From JBBQKP01 sp038326995 (GTDB lineage Bacteria; Planctomycetota; Phycisphaerae; Tepidisphaerales; Tepidisphaeraceae): a DNA stretch of 18,915 nucleotides. Position 1 is the stretch's first letter. Each line of letters begins with the position of its first letter. Position numbers and translations under genes: made by a program. The notes under the pieces are model-generated. The model worked only from the letters and a program-made list of their open reading frames with translations, had not been told where the DNA came from and did not search any database. The stretch covers positions 1-18,915 of the forward strand of contig JBBQKP010000049.1 of assembly GCA_038326995.1 (NCBI GenBank), written 5' to 3'. Below are positions 1-6,497 of the stretch, in pieces.

Positions 1-67
1 ATCCGATATTGCGCGTTCCGACAGGTCCTTCAAGATCAATCTCTGCAATGCTCGTTCCCATCATCAT
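1..67 (-). CDS. Possible 5' end of a divergent gene, cut by the window edge
   Basis: On the - strand three consecutive ATG codons (67-59) open a frame that runs without a stop to the window edge. Only 22 residues are visible, starting MMMGTSIAEIDLEGPVGTRN. The composition is compatible with coding sequence, and divergence from the rpsJ promoter would be a normal arrangement. Twenty-two codons without a stop is weak evidence in GC-rich DNA, and I recognise no family. A GAAG lies directly before the first ATG, which would suit the second or third ATG better. Confidence 0.2.
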   Translation of the reverse strand, partial: MMMGTSIAEIDLEGPVGTRNIG

Positions 68-193
68 CTTCAAAGATAGAAAGTGTCCCCACACACTCCC
101 TTCCGGCCCGTCCCGCGAAAGGGCGAGGCCTATAAATCACACAGCCGCCCTGCAGAAAAATCGCGAATCTCCTGTTTCACGCCTTCCAGCCCC

Positions 194-221
194 TTGACTT
201 GGCCCGCCAGAGCGATACATT
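194..221 (+). promoter_or_regulatory. Candidate sigma-70-type promoter for the ribosomal operon
   Basis: TTGACT at 194-199 matches the -35 consensus at 5 of 6 positions. TACATT at 216-221 matches the -10 consensus at 4 of 6, with a 16-bp spacer. It lies about 100 bp before rpsJ, the first gene of the cluster, and no better pair was seen in 1-323. Transcription would start near 228 and give a leader of about 95 nt. The assignment rests on consensus match only. Confidence 0.45.
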
Positions 222-242
222 GCTCGGCCCGCTTGATCGAAA

Positions 243-305
243 AGAGCTTCGGCTCTCAACACAAGCGAGGTCGGACCCGAGTGAAACCCAGTCCTTAAGC
301 GGACT
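243..305 (+). promoter_or_regulatory. Structured leader of rpsJ: UUCG hairpin plus a second stem-loop
   Basis: AGAGC (243-247) and GCTCT (252-256) form a 5-bp stem closed by the very stable C(UUCG)G tetraloop. AGTCC (290-294) and GGACT (301-305) form a second stem with a 6-nt loop, ending just before the AGAAAG (311-316) that could serve as the rpsJ ribosome binding site. Leaders of S10 operons are autoregulated by L4 in some bacteria. Whether this leader does that is unknown. Confidence 0.4.
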
Positions 306-323
306 ATAAAAGAAAGTCTTCTG

Positions 324-629
324 ATGAGCGACCGAATTCGAATCCGCATGGAAGCATACGACCACCGGGCCCTTGACGTCTCCGCCAAAGAGATCGTTGA
401 GCAGGCCAAGCGTACCAACGCCCGTGTGTGCGGCCCGATTCCGATGCCCACGCGAGTCGAGCGGTACACCGTTCTTCGCTCGCCGTTCATCGATAAGAAG
501 AGCCGCGAGCAGTTCGAAATGCGAACACACAAGCGTGTGATCGATATCTTCGAGCCCACCTCGCGGACAGTCGAGTCGCTGAATCGTCTGGTCGTACCCG
601 CGGGCGTGTTCGTGAAGATCAAGGCCTAA
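324..629 (+). CDS. rpsJ: 30S ribosomal protein S10
   Basis: The 101-residue product has the usual S10 length and recognisable family sequence: RIRIRMEAYDHRALD at the N-terminus, GPIPMPTRVERYTVLRSPF in the middle and a VVPAGVFVKIKA end. S10 sits in the head of the 30S subunit and in other bacteria also takes part in transcription antitermination with NusB. The ATG at 324 is preceded by a purine-rich AGAAAG about 7 nt upstream. It is the first gene of the cluster, after a promoter-like site and a structured leader. No tuf or fusA gene precedes it within the 323 bp shown. An unusually long 398-bp spacer separates it from rplC. Confidence 0.97.
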   Translation: MSDRIRIRMEAYDHRALDVSAKEIVEQAKRTNARVCGPIPMPTRVERYTVLRSPFIDKKSREQFEMRTHKRVIDIFEPTSRTVESLNRLVVPAGVFVKIKA

Positions 630-1027
630 GCTTCCAGCGCTGCCCTGATCGTTCCGGTTGGATCCAGAAGTTCAGTTCGCCGGGTCAATTCAGTAGTTCG
701 GTGTAGTCGACAGTACATGTCTGAGTAAAACCATCGGGTTCCTCGGCCGTCCACTTTCAACTATCAACAATCCCCAGGTCGTGCGTGCGGGTCATCCAAG
801 ACCCGAACAGTGTCCGCCAAAGCGGACATCCACGTGCGACGCGGAAAATGTTTCGTCCTGCGAAACTGCCGCAATCCCGGCTCACGATCGAAATCGAGAG
901 CCGAAACAAATAAGGCGCTGCATAAGAGTGCCTTCAAGCAAACGCCTTCAAATGAGGCGGGCAATCACCAAAGTGCGAACATCGCTATATGCGACACTCG
1001 CCCGGTGCTCTGACCCGAAGAATCGAA
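630..1027 (+). promoter_or_regulatory. 398-bp non-coding spacer with a tandem hairpin array before rplC
   Basis: I see no convincing gene here. Six stem-loops follow one another: 788-805 (6 bp, 6-nt loop), 811-828 (7 bp, loop CAAA), 850-866 (6 bp, 5-nt loop), 878-903 (6 bp, one A-A mismatch, 4 bp, loop CGAA), 912-934 (5 bp, 13-nt loop) and 943-959 (5 bp, 7-nt loop). The last two involve a 14-nt direct repeat, with GCCTTCAA at 930 and again at 944, so AAGGC at 912-916 could pair with either copy. The array ends about 70 nt before the rplC start. A structured leader is the simplest reading. The regulator, if any, is unknown, and no clear promoter was found in 630-780. Confidence 0.55.
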
Positions 1028-1696
1028 ATGACACCAGCATTACTTGGTAGAAAAATTGGAATGACTCGAATCTACGACGCCAAGGGTGCGTTGGTTCCGG
1101 TCACGATCGTATTGGCCGGGCCTTGCCCGGTGACTCAGGTCAAGAAGTCCGACGGCGTAGACGGCTATGACGCCGTTCAGCTCGCCTTCGAAGAAGTCAA
1201 GCCCAAGGCCAGCACGTTTCCCGAGATGGGCCATGCCGGCCGCGTCGGCGTGAAGCCGCAGCGTTTTTTCCGCGAAATTCGCCTGGATAAGCCCTCAGAA
1301 CTCGAAGAAGGTTCCACCGTCGACGTCAAGTTGTTCGAAGGTGTAGAGCTCGTCGATGTTGTGGGCGTCTCTAAGGGCAAGGGTTTCCAAGGCGTTATGA
1401 AGCGCCACCACTTCGGCGGCCAGCCCGCATCGCACGGCTGCGAACGTAAGCACCGTTCGCCCGGCTCGATCGCGTCGCACGCCACCAACCGTGGTCACAG
1501 CGGTAAGCCAAAAAAGGGACTTCGCATGGCAGGCCGAATGGGCGGTGACCGCGTCACCACCCGCAACCACGCCATCGTCAAAATTGTCGCCGAGGAGAAT
1601 CTCCTGGTCATCAAGGGCGCACTGCCCGGAGCCAATGGATCGCTCGTCATCATTCAACAGGCAGCCATGGAGCTTCGACGGAAGAAGGCTTCGTAG
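1028..1696 (+). CDS. rplC: 50S ribosomal protein L3
   Basis: L3 binds near the 3' end of 23S rRNA and is an early assembly protein close to the peptidyl transferase centre. The N-terminus MTPALLGRKIGMTRIYD matches the L3 start block (LLGKKIGMTQIF). The conserved core HRSPGSIASHATNRGHSGKP followed by KKGLRMAGRMGGDRVTTRN is present at about residues 146-186. I chose ATG 1028, giving 222 residues, over the in-frame ATG at 989 because family homology begins exactly here; the 13 extra residues look like leader sequence. The product is slightly longer than the roughly 210 residues of E. coli L3. A 94-bp spacer with a stem-loop separates it from rplD. Confidence 0.96.
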   Translation: MTPALLGRKIGMTRIYDAKGALVPVTIVLAGPCPVTQVKKSDGVDGYDAVQLAFEEVKPKASTFPEMGHAGRVGVKPQRFFREIRLDKPSELEEGSTVDVKLFEGVELVDVVGVSKGKGFQGVMKRHHFGGQPASHGCERKHRSPGSIASHATNRGHSGKPKKGLRMAGRMGGDRVTTRNHAIVKIVAEENLLVIKGALPGANGSLVIIQQAAMELRRKKAS

Positions 1697-1716
1697 AGAT
1701 TCAGTCAGCGGAGAGT

Positions 1717-1771
1717 GGACAGCACGAGCGAAAGCTAAGCTGTCTGCCGTGATGTAACGCCAATCGCCAAT
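1717..1771 (+). promoter_or_regulatory. Stem-loop with GAAA tetraloop and a 7-bp tandem repeat in the rplC-rplD spacer
   Basis: GACAGC (1718-1723) pairs with GCTGTC (1739-1744). Inside, after an asymmetric internal loop, AGC (1727-1729) and GCT (1734-1736) close a GAAA tetraloop. CGCCAAT is then repeated directly at 1758-1764 and 1765-1771, shortly before the rplD start. A GNRA-capped stem upstream of L4 could be a protein-binding leader element, but this is inference. Confidence 0.35.
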
Positions 1772-1790
1772 CCTTTTTCCCAAAAATCCC

Positions 1791-2417
1791 ATGCTCGAAG
1801 TCCTCGTATATAATCAGTTAGGCGAAGTCGTTGACAAGGTTTCCGTCTCGCCCGAGCGCCTCGGCGCCGACGAGTCGGGCGAACCCCGCCGCGCCTTGCT
1901 CAAGCAGGCGATTGTGTATTACAACTCGAACAAGCGCCAAGGCACGCACCGCACGAAGCGACGCGGCGAGGTCGAAGGTTCGACCCGGAAGATCTACAAG
2001 CAAAAGGGCACCGGCAACGCCCGCCAAGGCTCTATTCGCCAGCCCGTCCGTAAGGGCGGCGGCCACGCGAAGCAGCGTCTGCCCAAGGACTGGCGTCTGG
2101 GGCTCAGCCTCAAGTCGCGTCGACTGGCTCGAGATAATGCGATCCTGGCAAAGATCAAGTCGGGTGAACTCAAGCTTTTGGATACCGTCGAACTCTCGAA
2201 TGCCAAGACCAAGGTCATGGCCGAGGTGTTCAAAGCACTCAAGATCAACAGTTCGGTTCTGCTGGCACTGGATGACCACAATCCGACTCTCTACCGCGCC
2301 GCACGCAATCTCGAACGAACAACTGTATCGACCGTAGCCCAGCTTAACGCGTGGGACATCCTGGCCCGCCGCAACGTCATTATGACCAAGGCAGGCTTCT
2401 CAACACTCATCGCATAA
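1791..2417 (+). CDS. rplD: 50S ribosomal protein L4
   Basis: L4 lines the peptide exit tunnel of the large subunit and in some bacteria autoregulates the S10 operon. The 208-residue product has the usual length. The L4 signature KQKGTGNARQGSIRQPVRKG lies at about residues 71-90, where the tunnel loop is expected. After it the usual FGP-containing stretch is replaced by a diverged GGHAKQRLPKDWRLGLSLK, then the family resumes with SRRLARDNAILAK. The C-terminal half (LLALDD, ARNL, NAWDILARRNVIMTKA) is also typical. ATG 1791 has no Shine-Dalgarno; the preceding bases are CAAAAATCCC. A strong GC stem-loop follows the stop codon. Confidence 0.95.
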   Translation: MLEVLVYNQLGEVVDKVSVSPERLGADESGEPRRALLKQAIVYYNSNKRQGTHRTKRRGEVEGSTRKIYKQKGTGNARQGSIRQPVRKGGGHAKQRLPKDWRLGLSLKSRRLARDNAILAKIKSGELKLLDTVELSNAKTKVMAEVFKALKINSSVLLALDDHNPTLYRAARNLERTTVSTVAQLNAWDILARRNVIMTKAGFSTLIA

Positions 2418-2427
2418 GAAAGTACTC

Positions 2428-2455
2428 GGCCCGCGACCCGTCGCGGGCCTTCTTC
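2428..2455 (+). terminator. Strong GC stem-loop with short T-rich tail after rplD
   Basis: A perfect 9-bp stem (2428-2436 with 2441-2449), loop CCCG, is followed by TTCTTC. It begins 11 nt after the rplD stop and resembles an intrinsic terminator with a weak U-tract. Because rplW and 16 further ribosomal genes follow in the same direction, it is more likely an attenuator, a leaky terminator or an mRNA-stabilising stem than a full stop. Past it, TCAC recurs at 2467, 2476, 2485 and 2493. Confidence 0.6.
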
Positions 2456-2518
2456 ATCGACTGAAATCACCCAGATCACGCGACTCACTGATTCACGAAA
2501 CACCCGAACGAGACCGCC

Positions 2519-2797
2519 ATGGAAGCCACCAACGTCATCATCAAGCCTTTGCTCTCTGAAAAGACCAATCGACTGGCCCACTCGCGCAACACCTACTCGT
2601 TCCAGGTGGCCCCGGGTGCGACCAAGCCCGAGATCAAGCTGGCGATCGAGAAGATCTATAGCGTCAAGGTCGTCGACGTTCGAACGCACATCCGTAAGGG
2701 CAAGGCCCGCCGGACCAAAACGGGTTACATCTACAAGACAGACCTGAAGCGCGCACTGGTCACGCTCGACGTCGATTCCAAGATCGAAGTCATCTAG
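2519..2797 (+). CDS. rplW: 50S ribosomal protein L23
   Basis: L23 sits at the exit of the peptide tunnel and is the docking site for trigger factor and the signal recognition particle. The 92-residue protein has the family pattern: VIIKPLLSEKTNRLAHSRNTYSF-type start, VAPGATKPEIKLAIEKIYSV and VVDVRTHIRKGKARRTKTG. The length is normal. ATG 2519 fits the start of homology (MEATNVIIKPLLSEK); the upstream sequence ACGAGACCGCC has no clear Shine-Dalgarno. After the TAG stop, in-frame TAG and TAA codons follow at 2807 and 2810. Confidence 0.96.
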   Translation: MEATNVIIKPLLSEKTNRLAHSRNTYSFQVAPGATKPEIKLAIEKIYSVKVVDVRTHIRKGKARRTKTGYIYKTDLKRALVTLDVDSKIEVI

Positions 2798-2856
2798 TTA
2801 GTGACGTAGTAAGCGGTTCGCTCGATTCAGCTTAGAAATCATTTACCGAGTTCAGC

Positions 2857-3723
2857 ATGGCACTCAAGAAATACAAACCCACCTCCGCCGGTCGACGCCA
2901 AGGCTCGGTCATCGACTACAAGGTCGATATCACCAAGTTCAAGCCGGAAAAGTCGCTGGTCGTTGGTAAGCGTAAGGTCGGCGGCCGAAACCACCACGGC
3001 GTCATCACCGCCAAGCATCGCGGAGGCGGCCACAAGCAGCTCTATCGCCTCATCGACTTCAAGCGGCAGAAGGACGGCGTCGTCGCAACTGTCGAGGCGA
3101 TCGAATACGACCCCAACCGCTCGGTCAACATCGCGCTGGTCAAGTATGCCGACGGCGTGAAGGCCTACATCCTGGCACCCAACGGTCTCAAGGTCGGCCA
3201 GACGGTTCAGAACGGCGTAGGATCACCGCCCGACACGGGCAACTGCATCCCGCTGGGCGTCATCCCCACCGGCCTGCCGATTCATAACATCGAACTCAAT
3301 CCCGGGCAGGGCGGTAAGCTCGTTCGCTCGGCCGGGATGGTCGCCACTCTGACCGCCCGTGAAGGCGATTTCGTGGTCATCACGCTTCCCTCGGGCGAAG
3401 TCCGCCGAATCCGCGGCGTCTGCCGTGCGACCATCGGCCAGCTCGGTAACCTCGACTGGATCAACGTCAACCTCGGCAAGGCAGGGCGAAGTCGTCATCG
3501 CGGCATCCGTCCCCACACCCGCGCCAAGGCCATGAACCCCATCGATCACCCGCTGGGTGGTGGTGAAGGTCGAAGCAACGGTGGTCGTCACCCCGTCAGC
3601 AAGACCGGCGTACCGGCCAAGGGTGGCATCACGCGTAACCCCCGCGCCAAGAGCGAAAAACTCATCCTGCGTCGCCGTAAGTTCGGCCGCTTCCAGCAGC
3701 GCTCGCAAACCGTCAAACATTAA
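2857..3723 (+). CDS. rplB: 50S ribosomal protein L2
   Basis: L2 is a universal primary 23S rRNA binding protein needed for subunit association and peptidyl transfer. The product has 288 residues, slightly longer than the usual 273-278 because of a C-terminal tail after the LILRRRK block (FGRFQQRSQTVKH). Visible landmarks are KRKVGGRNHHGVITAKHRGG near residues 37-56, the SH3-like core with AVLPSGEVRRI-like VITLPSGEVRRIRG, and the conserved loop NPIDHPLGGGEGRSNGGRHP near residue 228. That loop has DHPL where many bacteria have DHPH. No strong Shine-Dalgarno precedes ATG 2857. The spacer to rpsS carries a 15-bp tandem repeat that starts directly after the stop. Confidence 0.97.
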   Translation: MALKKYKPTSAGRRQGSVIDYKVDITKFKPEKSLVVGKRKVGGRNHHGVITAKHRGGGHKQLYRLIDFKRQKDGVVATVEAIEYDPNRSVNIALVKYADGVKAYILAPNGLKVGQTVQNGVGSPPDTGNCIPLGVIPTGLPIHNIELNPGQGGKLVRSAGMVATLTAREGDFVVITLPSGEVRRIRGVCRATIGQLGNLDWINVNLGKAGRSRHRGIRPHTRAKAMNPIDHPLGGGEGRSNGGRHPVSKTGVPAKGGITRNPRAKSEKLILRRRKFGRFQQRSQTVKH

Positions 3724-3768
3724 GACCCCCGGCACTAAGAACTCCGGTAATTTGACCCCCGGCAATCA
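3724..3768 (+). repeat. Tandem 15-bp repeat, three units, in the rplB-rpsS spacer
   Basis: The units are GACCCCCGGCACTAA (3724-3738), GAACTCCGGTAATTT (3739-3753) and GACCCCCGGCAATCA (3754-3768). Units 1 and 3 agree at 13 of 15 positions; unit 2 is more decayed (9 of 15 against unit 1). The array starts on the base after the rplB stop, and because 15 is a multiple of 3 the rplB frame meets further TAA codons at 3736 and 3748. Confidence 0.8.
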
Positions 3769-3791
3769 TCTTCCGCTAAAGAGAATCATCC

Positions 3792-4067
3792 ATGTCAAGA
3801 AGCGCCAAAAAAGGTCCATACGTCGACGAAAAGCTTTACAAGCGTGTGTCGGCCCTCAACGAGCGACGCGCGAAGCTGCCCATGAGAACCTGGGCACGCG
3901 CCTGCACCATCATCCCCGATTTCGTCGGCCATACCTTCGAAGTCCACAACGGCACGAAGTTCATCAAGGTCTACGTCGTCGAAGACATGGTCGGTCATAA
4001 GCTCGGCGAGTTCAGCCCGACTCGTAACTTCAAGGGCCACCGTGCCAAGACCGCCGACGCCAAATAG
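3792..4067 (+). CDS. rpsS: 30S ribosomal protein S19
   Basis: S19 forms a complex with S13 in the head of the 30S subunit, near the A site. The 91-residue product carries the family blocks KKGPYVDEKLYKRV at the N-terminus, RTWARACTIIPDFVGHTFEV in the middle and YVVEDMVGHKLGEFSPTRNF near the C-terminus. The length is normal. ATG 3792 is preceded by AAAGAGAATCATCC, in which AAGAGA is a weak ribosome binding site at a suitable distance. In-frame TGA codons follow the TAG stop at 4074 and 4083. The next gene, rplV, begins 37 bp later. Confidence 0.97.
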   Translation: MSRSAKKGPYVDEKLYKRVSALNERRAKLPMRTWARACTIIPDFVGHTFEVHNGTKFIKVYVVEDMVGHKLGEFSPTRNFKGHRAKTADAK

Positions 4068-4104
4068 TTCTATTGAAATTCGTGACAGCCGCCCGGAGCC
4101 TCCC

Positions 4105-4530
4105 ATGCCCTACATCGCCAAACACTGCCATGCCCGTATCGCGCCCCGCAAGGCGCGTCTGGTCATGGACCTGATCCGCGGCAAGCCCGTCGATCATGCC
4201 ATCAATCTGCTCAGCTTCAACAAGAAACGCGCTTCCGTGATGATCACCAACGTCGTCAAGTCCGCCGTCGCGAACTACAACGACCAGGAAACCGCACCCT
4301 CCCGCGAAGAGCTGATCGTTACCGAAGCTCGCGTCGATGCGGGCCCGATCATGAAGCGGTTCCAGCCCAAAGATCGTGGCAAGAGCTACGCGATCATGAA
4401 GCGCACCAGCCATCTTATCATCAGCGTCGCACCCGCAGACGAAGCCTTCGGCGGTCCTGTCGAGGACGTCGAGAGTCTCGATAAAGTCGATCCCAAAACA
4501 GCAACTGCTGGCAAAACCGACAGCAAGTAG
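4105..4530 (+). CDS. rplV: 50S ribosomal protein L22
   Basis: L22 lines the peptide exit tunnel together with L4. I start it at ATG 4105, giving 141 residues. GGAG at 4095-4098 lies 6 nt upstream, and L22 homology begins here (AKHCHARIAPRKARLVMDLIRG). The frame is open further upstream to 4042, but that would overlap rpsS and adds a proline-rich leader. Core motifs include NVVKSAVANYND and VTEARVDAGPIMKRFQPKDRG, the latter spanning the tunnel-facing hairpin, then SYAIMKRTSHLIISV. A non-conserved tail of about 30 residues ends in TATAGKTDSK and is longer than in E. coli (110 residues in total). The tail presumably extends on the ribosome surface. Confidence 0.95.
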   Translation: MPYIAKHCHARIAPRKARLVMDLIRGKPVDHAINLLSFNKKRASVMITNVVKSAVANYNDQETAPSREELIVTEARVDAGPIMKRFQPKDRGKSYAIMKRTSHLIISVAPADEAFGGPVEDVESLDKVDPKTATAGKTDSK

Positions 4531-4553
4531 ACACCAAAGAAAGACAGCCAAAC

Positions 4554-5258
4554 ATGGGTCAAAAAGTCAATCCAACCGGGTTCCGCGTCGGTATCACCGA
4601 GGACTGGAAAAGCAAGTGGTTCGCTCCTAAGCGCGCTTACGGCCAATTCCTGATCGAAGACTATCAGGTTCGCCGACTCGTCGACACCAAGCTGAACCGT
4701 CAGCCGCCTTTCGCCGCGATCTCCGATGTCCTGATCGAGCGAACTCAGCAGGAAGTCACAATCACACTCAAGACCGCACGTCCGGGTCTGGTCATCGGGC
4801 CCAAGGGTGAGTCGGTCGACAAGCTGCGTGAAGAAGTCGAAGACCTCATTCAGCGTAAAGTCGCCCCGATAAAGGTGATCGAAATCAAGAACCCCGACCT
4901 CAACGCCCAGCTCGTGGCCGAGGGTATCGCCGAACAGCTCAAGCGTCGCGGCAGCTTCCGCAGGATCATGAAGCAGCGGCTCGAAGCGACCATGAGTGCC
5001 GGTGCCAAGGGCATCCGAATTCAGCTCGCAGGACGTCTCGGCGGCGCGGAAATCGCCCGCACGGAAAAGTCGACCAGCGGATCGGTCCCGCTCACAACGC
5101 TCCAGGCGAACATCGATTACGGCTACACCGTCGCTGCGACCACGTACGGAACGCTCGGCTGCAAGGTGTGGATCTATCGCGGCCGATACGGCGATGCCGA
5201 CCTTGTGGCCGACACGGACGTGCGTCCGGGGGGCCCGCGTCGCGGCCGTCGTGGATGA
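4554..5258 (+). CDS. rpsC: 30S ribosomal protein S3
   Basis: S3 lies at the mRNA entry channel of the 30S subunit. The 234-residue length is typical. The N-terminal MGQKVNPTGFRVGITEDW block is clear. The type II KH domain has its GxxG loop as GPKG at residues 82-85, and the C-terminal domain reads QRLEATMSAGAKGIRIQLAG, then GRLGGAEIARTE and GTLGCKVWIYRG. The tail ends in a basic, glycine-rich GGPRRGRRG. The gene starts 23 bp after rplV, the shortest gap in the cluster. In-frame TAA and TAG follow the TGA stop at 5268 and 5274. Confidence 0.97.
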   Translation: MGQKVNPTGFRVGITEDWKSKWFAPKRAYGQFLIEDYQVRRLVDTKLNRQPPFAAISDVLIERTQQEVTITLKTARPGLVIGPKGESVDKLREEVEDLIQRKVAPIKVIEIKNPDLNAQLVAEGIAEQLKRRGSFRRIMKQRLEATMSAGAKGIRIQLAGRLGGAEIARTEKSTSGSVPLTTLQANIDYGYTVAATTYGTLGCKVWIYRGRYGDADLVADTDVRPGGPRRGRRG

Positions 5259-5325
5259 TCGCGGTCGTAAGAATAGTTCAGAAGTCCAACAAAACACTCT
5301 CCATTCAACGCTCTCAAGGTGAACC

Positions 5326-5748
5326 ATGGCAATGATGCCCAAGCGGGTTAAGTTCCGCAAAAGTCAACGCGGTAAGATGAAGGGCAACGCCACGCGCGGC
5401 AACTACGTCGCCTTCGGTGACTACGGCCTTCAGTCGCTCGAAATGGCTTGGATTCCCGCCAAGACGCTCGAAGCCGCCCGCATCGCGGTCTCGCACGCCA
5501 TCGGCCGAACCGGTCGATACTTTCCCCGAGTCTTTCCGCACAAGTCCGTGTCGGCCAAGCCGCTCGAAGTGCGAATGGGTTCGGGTAAGGGTGAGCCTGA
5601 GTTCTGGTGCGCCGTCGTGAAGGCCGGGACTGTCGTGTGCGAAATCTCCGGGGTGGACGAAGTGACCGCCAAGCGTGCACTCGCCCGCGTTGCCCACAAA
5701 CTGCCCGTTCGCACCCGGTTCGTCGAACGCCGCCACACGATCGCCTGA
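5326..5748 (+). CDS. rplP: 50S ribosomal protein L16
   Basis: L16 is a late assembly protein contacting the tRNA elbow region of the A and P sites. The 140-residue product has the expected length. It opens MAMMPKRVKFRKSQRGKMKG, continues with the FGDYGLQSLE block and EAARIAVSHAIGRTGR, and carries the conserved KPLEVRMGSGKGEPEFW loop, which contains the arginine hydroxylated in E. coli L16. Some normally conserved positions differ: FPHKS replaces the usual FPDKP. ATG 5326 is preceded by CTCAAGGTGAACC, in which AAGGTGA is a fair Shine-Dalgarno. A second in-frame ATG lies two codons downstream and could also serve. Confidence 0.96.
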   Translation: MAMMPKRVKFRKSQRGKMKGNATRGNYVAFGDYGLQSLEMAWIPAKTLEAARIAVSHAIGRTGRYFPRVFPHKSVSAKPLEVRMGSGKGEPEFWCAVVKAGTVVCEISGVDEVTAKRALARVAHKLPVRTRFVERRHTIA

Positions 5749-5790
5749 TTCAGAATACAACTCAGCCGACTAAGCTAAGGAAGCCCGATC

Positions 5791-6006
5791 ATGAATAAGA
5801 AAGTTCGCCAGGAAATGAAAGAGAAGAACGTCGAAGCGCTGACGCAGGGCTTGGAAAAGCTCCACCGCGAGCACTATGACCTTCGAAGCCAGTCGGTCAC
5901 GCAGAAGCTCGACGACCCTAAGAAGCTGACCAAGATTCGCCGTCAGATCGCGTTGCACAAGACATTGCTCAAGCAGCGAGAGGCCGCGGCAGTTTTGCCC
6001 GCCTGA
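5791..6006 (+). CDS. rpmC: 50S ribosomal protein L29
   Basis: L29 is a small two-helix protein next to L23 at the tunnel exit. The 71-residue product is all-helical in character: an N-terminal region (MNKKVRQEMKEKNVEAL), the ELxxLRxxxxxLRxQ-like helix LTQGLEKLHREHYDLRSQSV, and the typical KLTKIRRQIALHKTLLKQRE, which matches the family's IRRxIARxxT block. Position between rplP and rpsQ is canonical. AAGGAAG at 5777-5783, 7 nt before ATG 5791, is one of the better Shine-Dalgarno sequences in the cluster, and it overlaps a CTAAG tandem repeat (5770-5779). Confidence 0.93.
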   Translation: MNKKVRQEMKEKNVEALTQGLEKLHREHYDLRSQSVTQKLDDPKKLTKIRRQIALHKTLLKQREAAAVLPA

Positions 6007-6077
6007 AGCCCAAATCAAAGTCAGGCAATAAGCCATAGCAAAGTGAGATAGAGATCAGTCAAGAAAGAGAATCGAAC

Positions 6078-6410
6078 ATGAGCACCGCAGCAACATCCAC
6101 AGAATCACAAGGCAGCGAGACCCGCAGCTCTCGCCGCGTCCTCCAAGGCGTGGTCACGAGCGCCAAAGCCTCCAAGACCGTCAAGGTTTTGATCGCCTAT
6201 CAGGTCAAGCATCCGAAGTACGGCAAGTATCTGTCGCGTCGAACAGTGCTTCAGGTTCATGACGAAGCGACCCAGGCACAGGAAGGCGATACCGTCCAGA
6301 TCGCCGAGTGCCGCCCGATGAGCAAGACCAAGCATCACCGACTCGTAAAGATCATCACCCGCGGGGCATCATTCGTGAAGGCCGAAGAGCCTTCAGAACA
6401 GATCAAGTAG
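6078..6410 (+). CDS. rpsQ: 30S ribosomal protein S17
   Basis: S17 is a primary 16S rRNA binding protein with an OB fold. The conserved core runs from about residue 20: RRVLQGVVTSAKASKTVKVL, then KHPKYGKYLSRRTVLQVHDE, EGDTVQIAECRPMSKTKHHRLV. At 110 residues it is longer than E. coli S17 (84) because of a Ser/Thr-rich N-terminal extension of about 18 residues and an acidic C-terminal tail. ATG 6078 follows AGAAAGAGAATCGAAC, with AAGAG as a weak binding site. Two in-frame TAG codons (6420, 6423) follow the stop, and a 14-bp repeat array fills the spacer to rplN. Confidence 0.95.
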   Translation: MSTAATSTESQGSETRSSRRVLQGVVTSAKASKTVKVLIAYQVKHPKYGKYLSRRTVLQVHDEATQAQEGDTVQIAECRPMSKTKHHRLVKIITRGASFVKAEEPSEQIK

Positions 6411-6440
6411 GCTAATCAGTAGTAGTTCAGCCTTTGATTG

Positions 6441-6491
6441 ACCGCCGGCAATAAACCGCCAGCATTCGACCGCCCGATACCGCAATAACCC
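6441..6491 (+). repeat. Decayed tandem 14-bp repeat before rplN
   Basis: ACCGCC-type units begin at 6441 (ACCGCCGGCAATAA), 6455 (ACCGCCAGCATTCG), 6469 (ACCGCCCGAT) and 6479 (ACCGCAATAACCC), giving steps of 14, 14 and 10. The first two agree at 10 of 14 positions. The array fills most of the sequence just upstream of the rplN start, which has no Shine-Dalgarno. It is too short and irregular to be a CRISPR array. Confidence 0.7.
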
Positions 6492-6497
6492 ACCACC

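Noticed and set aside
68..193. Small + strand frames before the promoter
   Set aside because: No start signal, no family resemblance, and they end before or run across the promoter-like site.
305..310. TATAAA before rpsJ as a -10 box
   Set aside because: It lies only 14 nt before the start codon and has no -35 sequence at the right distance.
989..1027. Upstream ATG for rplC
   Set aside because: L3 homology starts at 1028; the 13 additional residues are not L3-like.
781..1050. Short + strand frames in the rpsJ-rplC spacer
   Set aside because: The products show no family or domain pattern, overlap the hairpin array and run into rplC in another frame.
4386..5360. Long open frame on the - strand opposite rplV and rpsC (324 codons)
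   Set aside because: It is antisense to two certain ribosomal genes, has no recognisable domain, and long antisense frames are expected in GC-rich coding sequence.
6441..6491. ACCGCC repeat array as a CRISPR
   Set aside because: Units are 10-14 bp without spacers, and the array is inside an operon.
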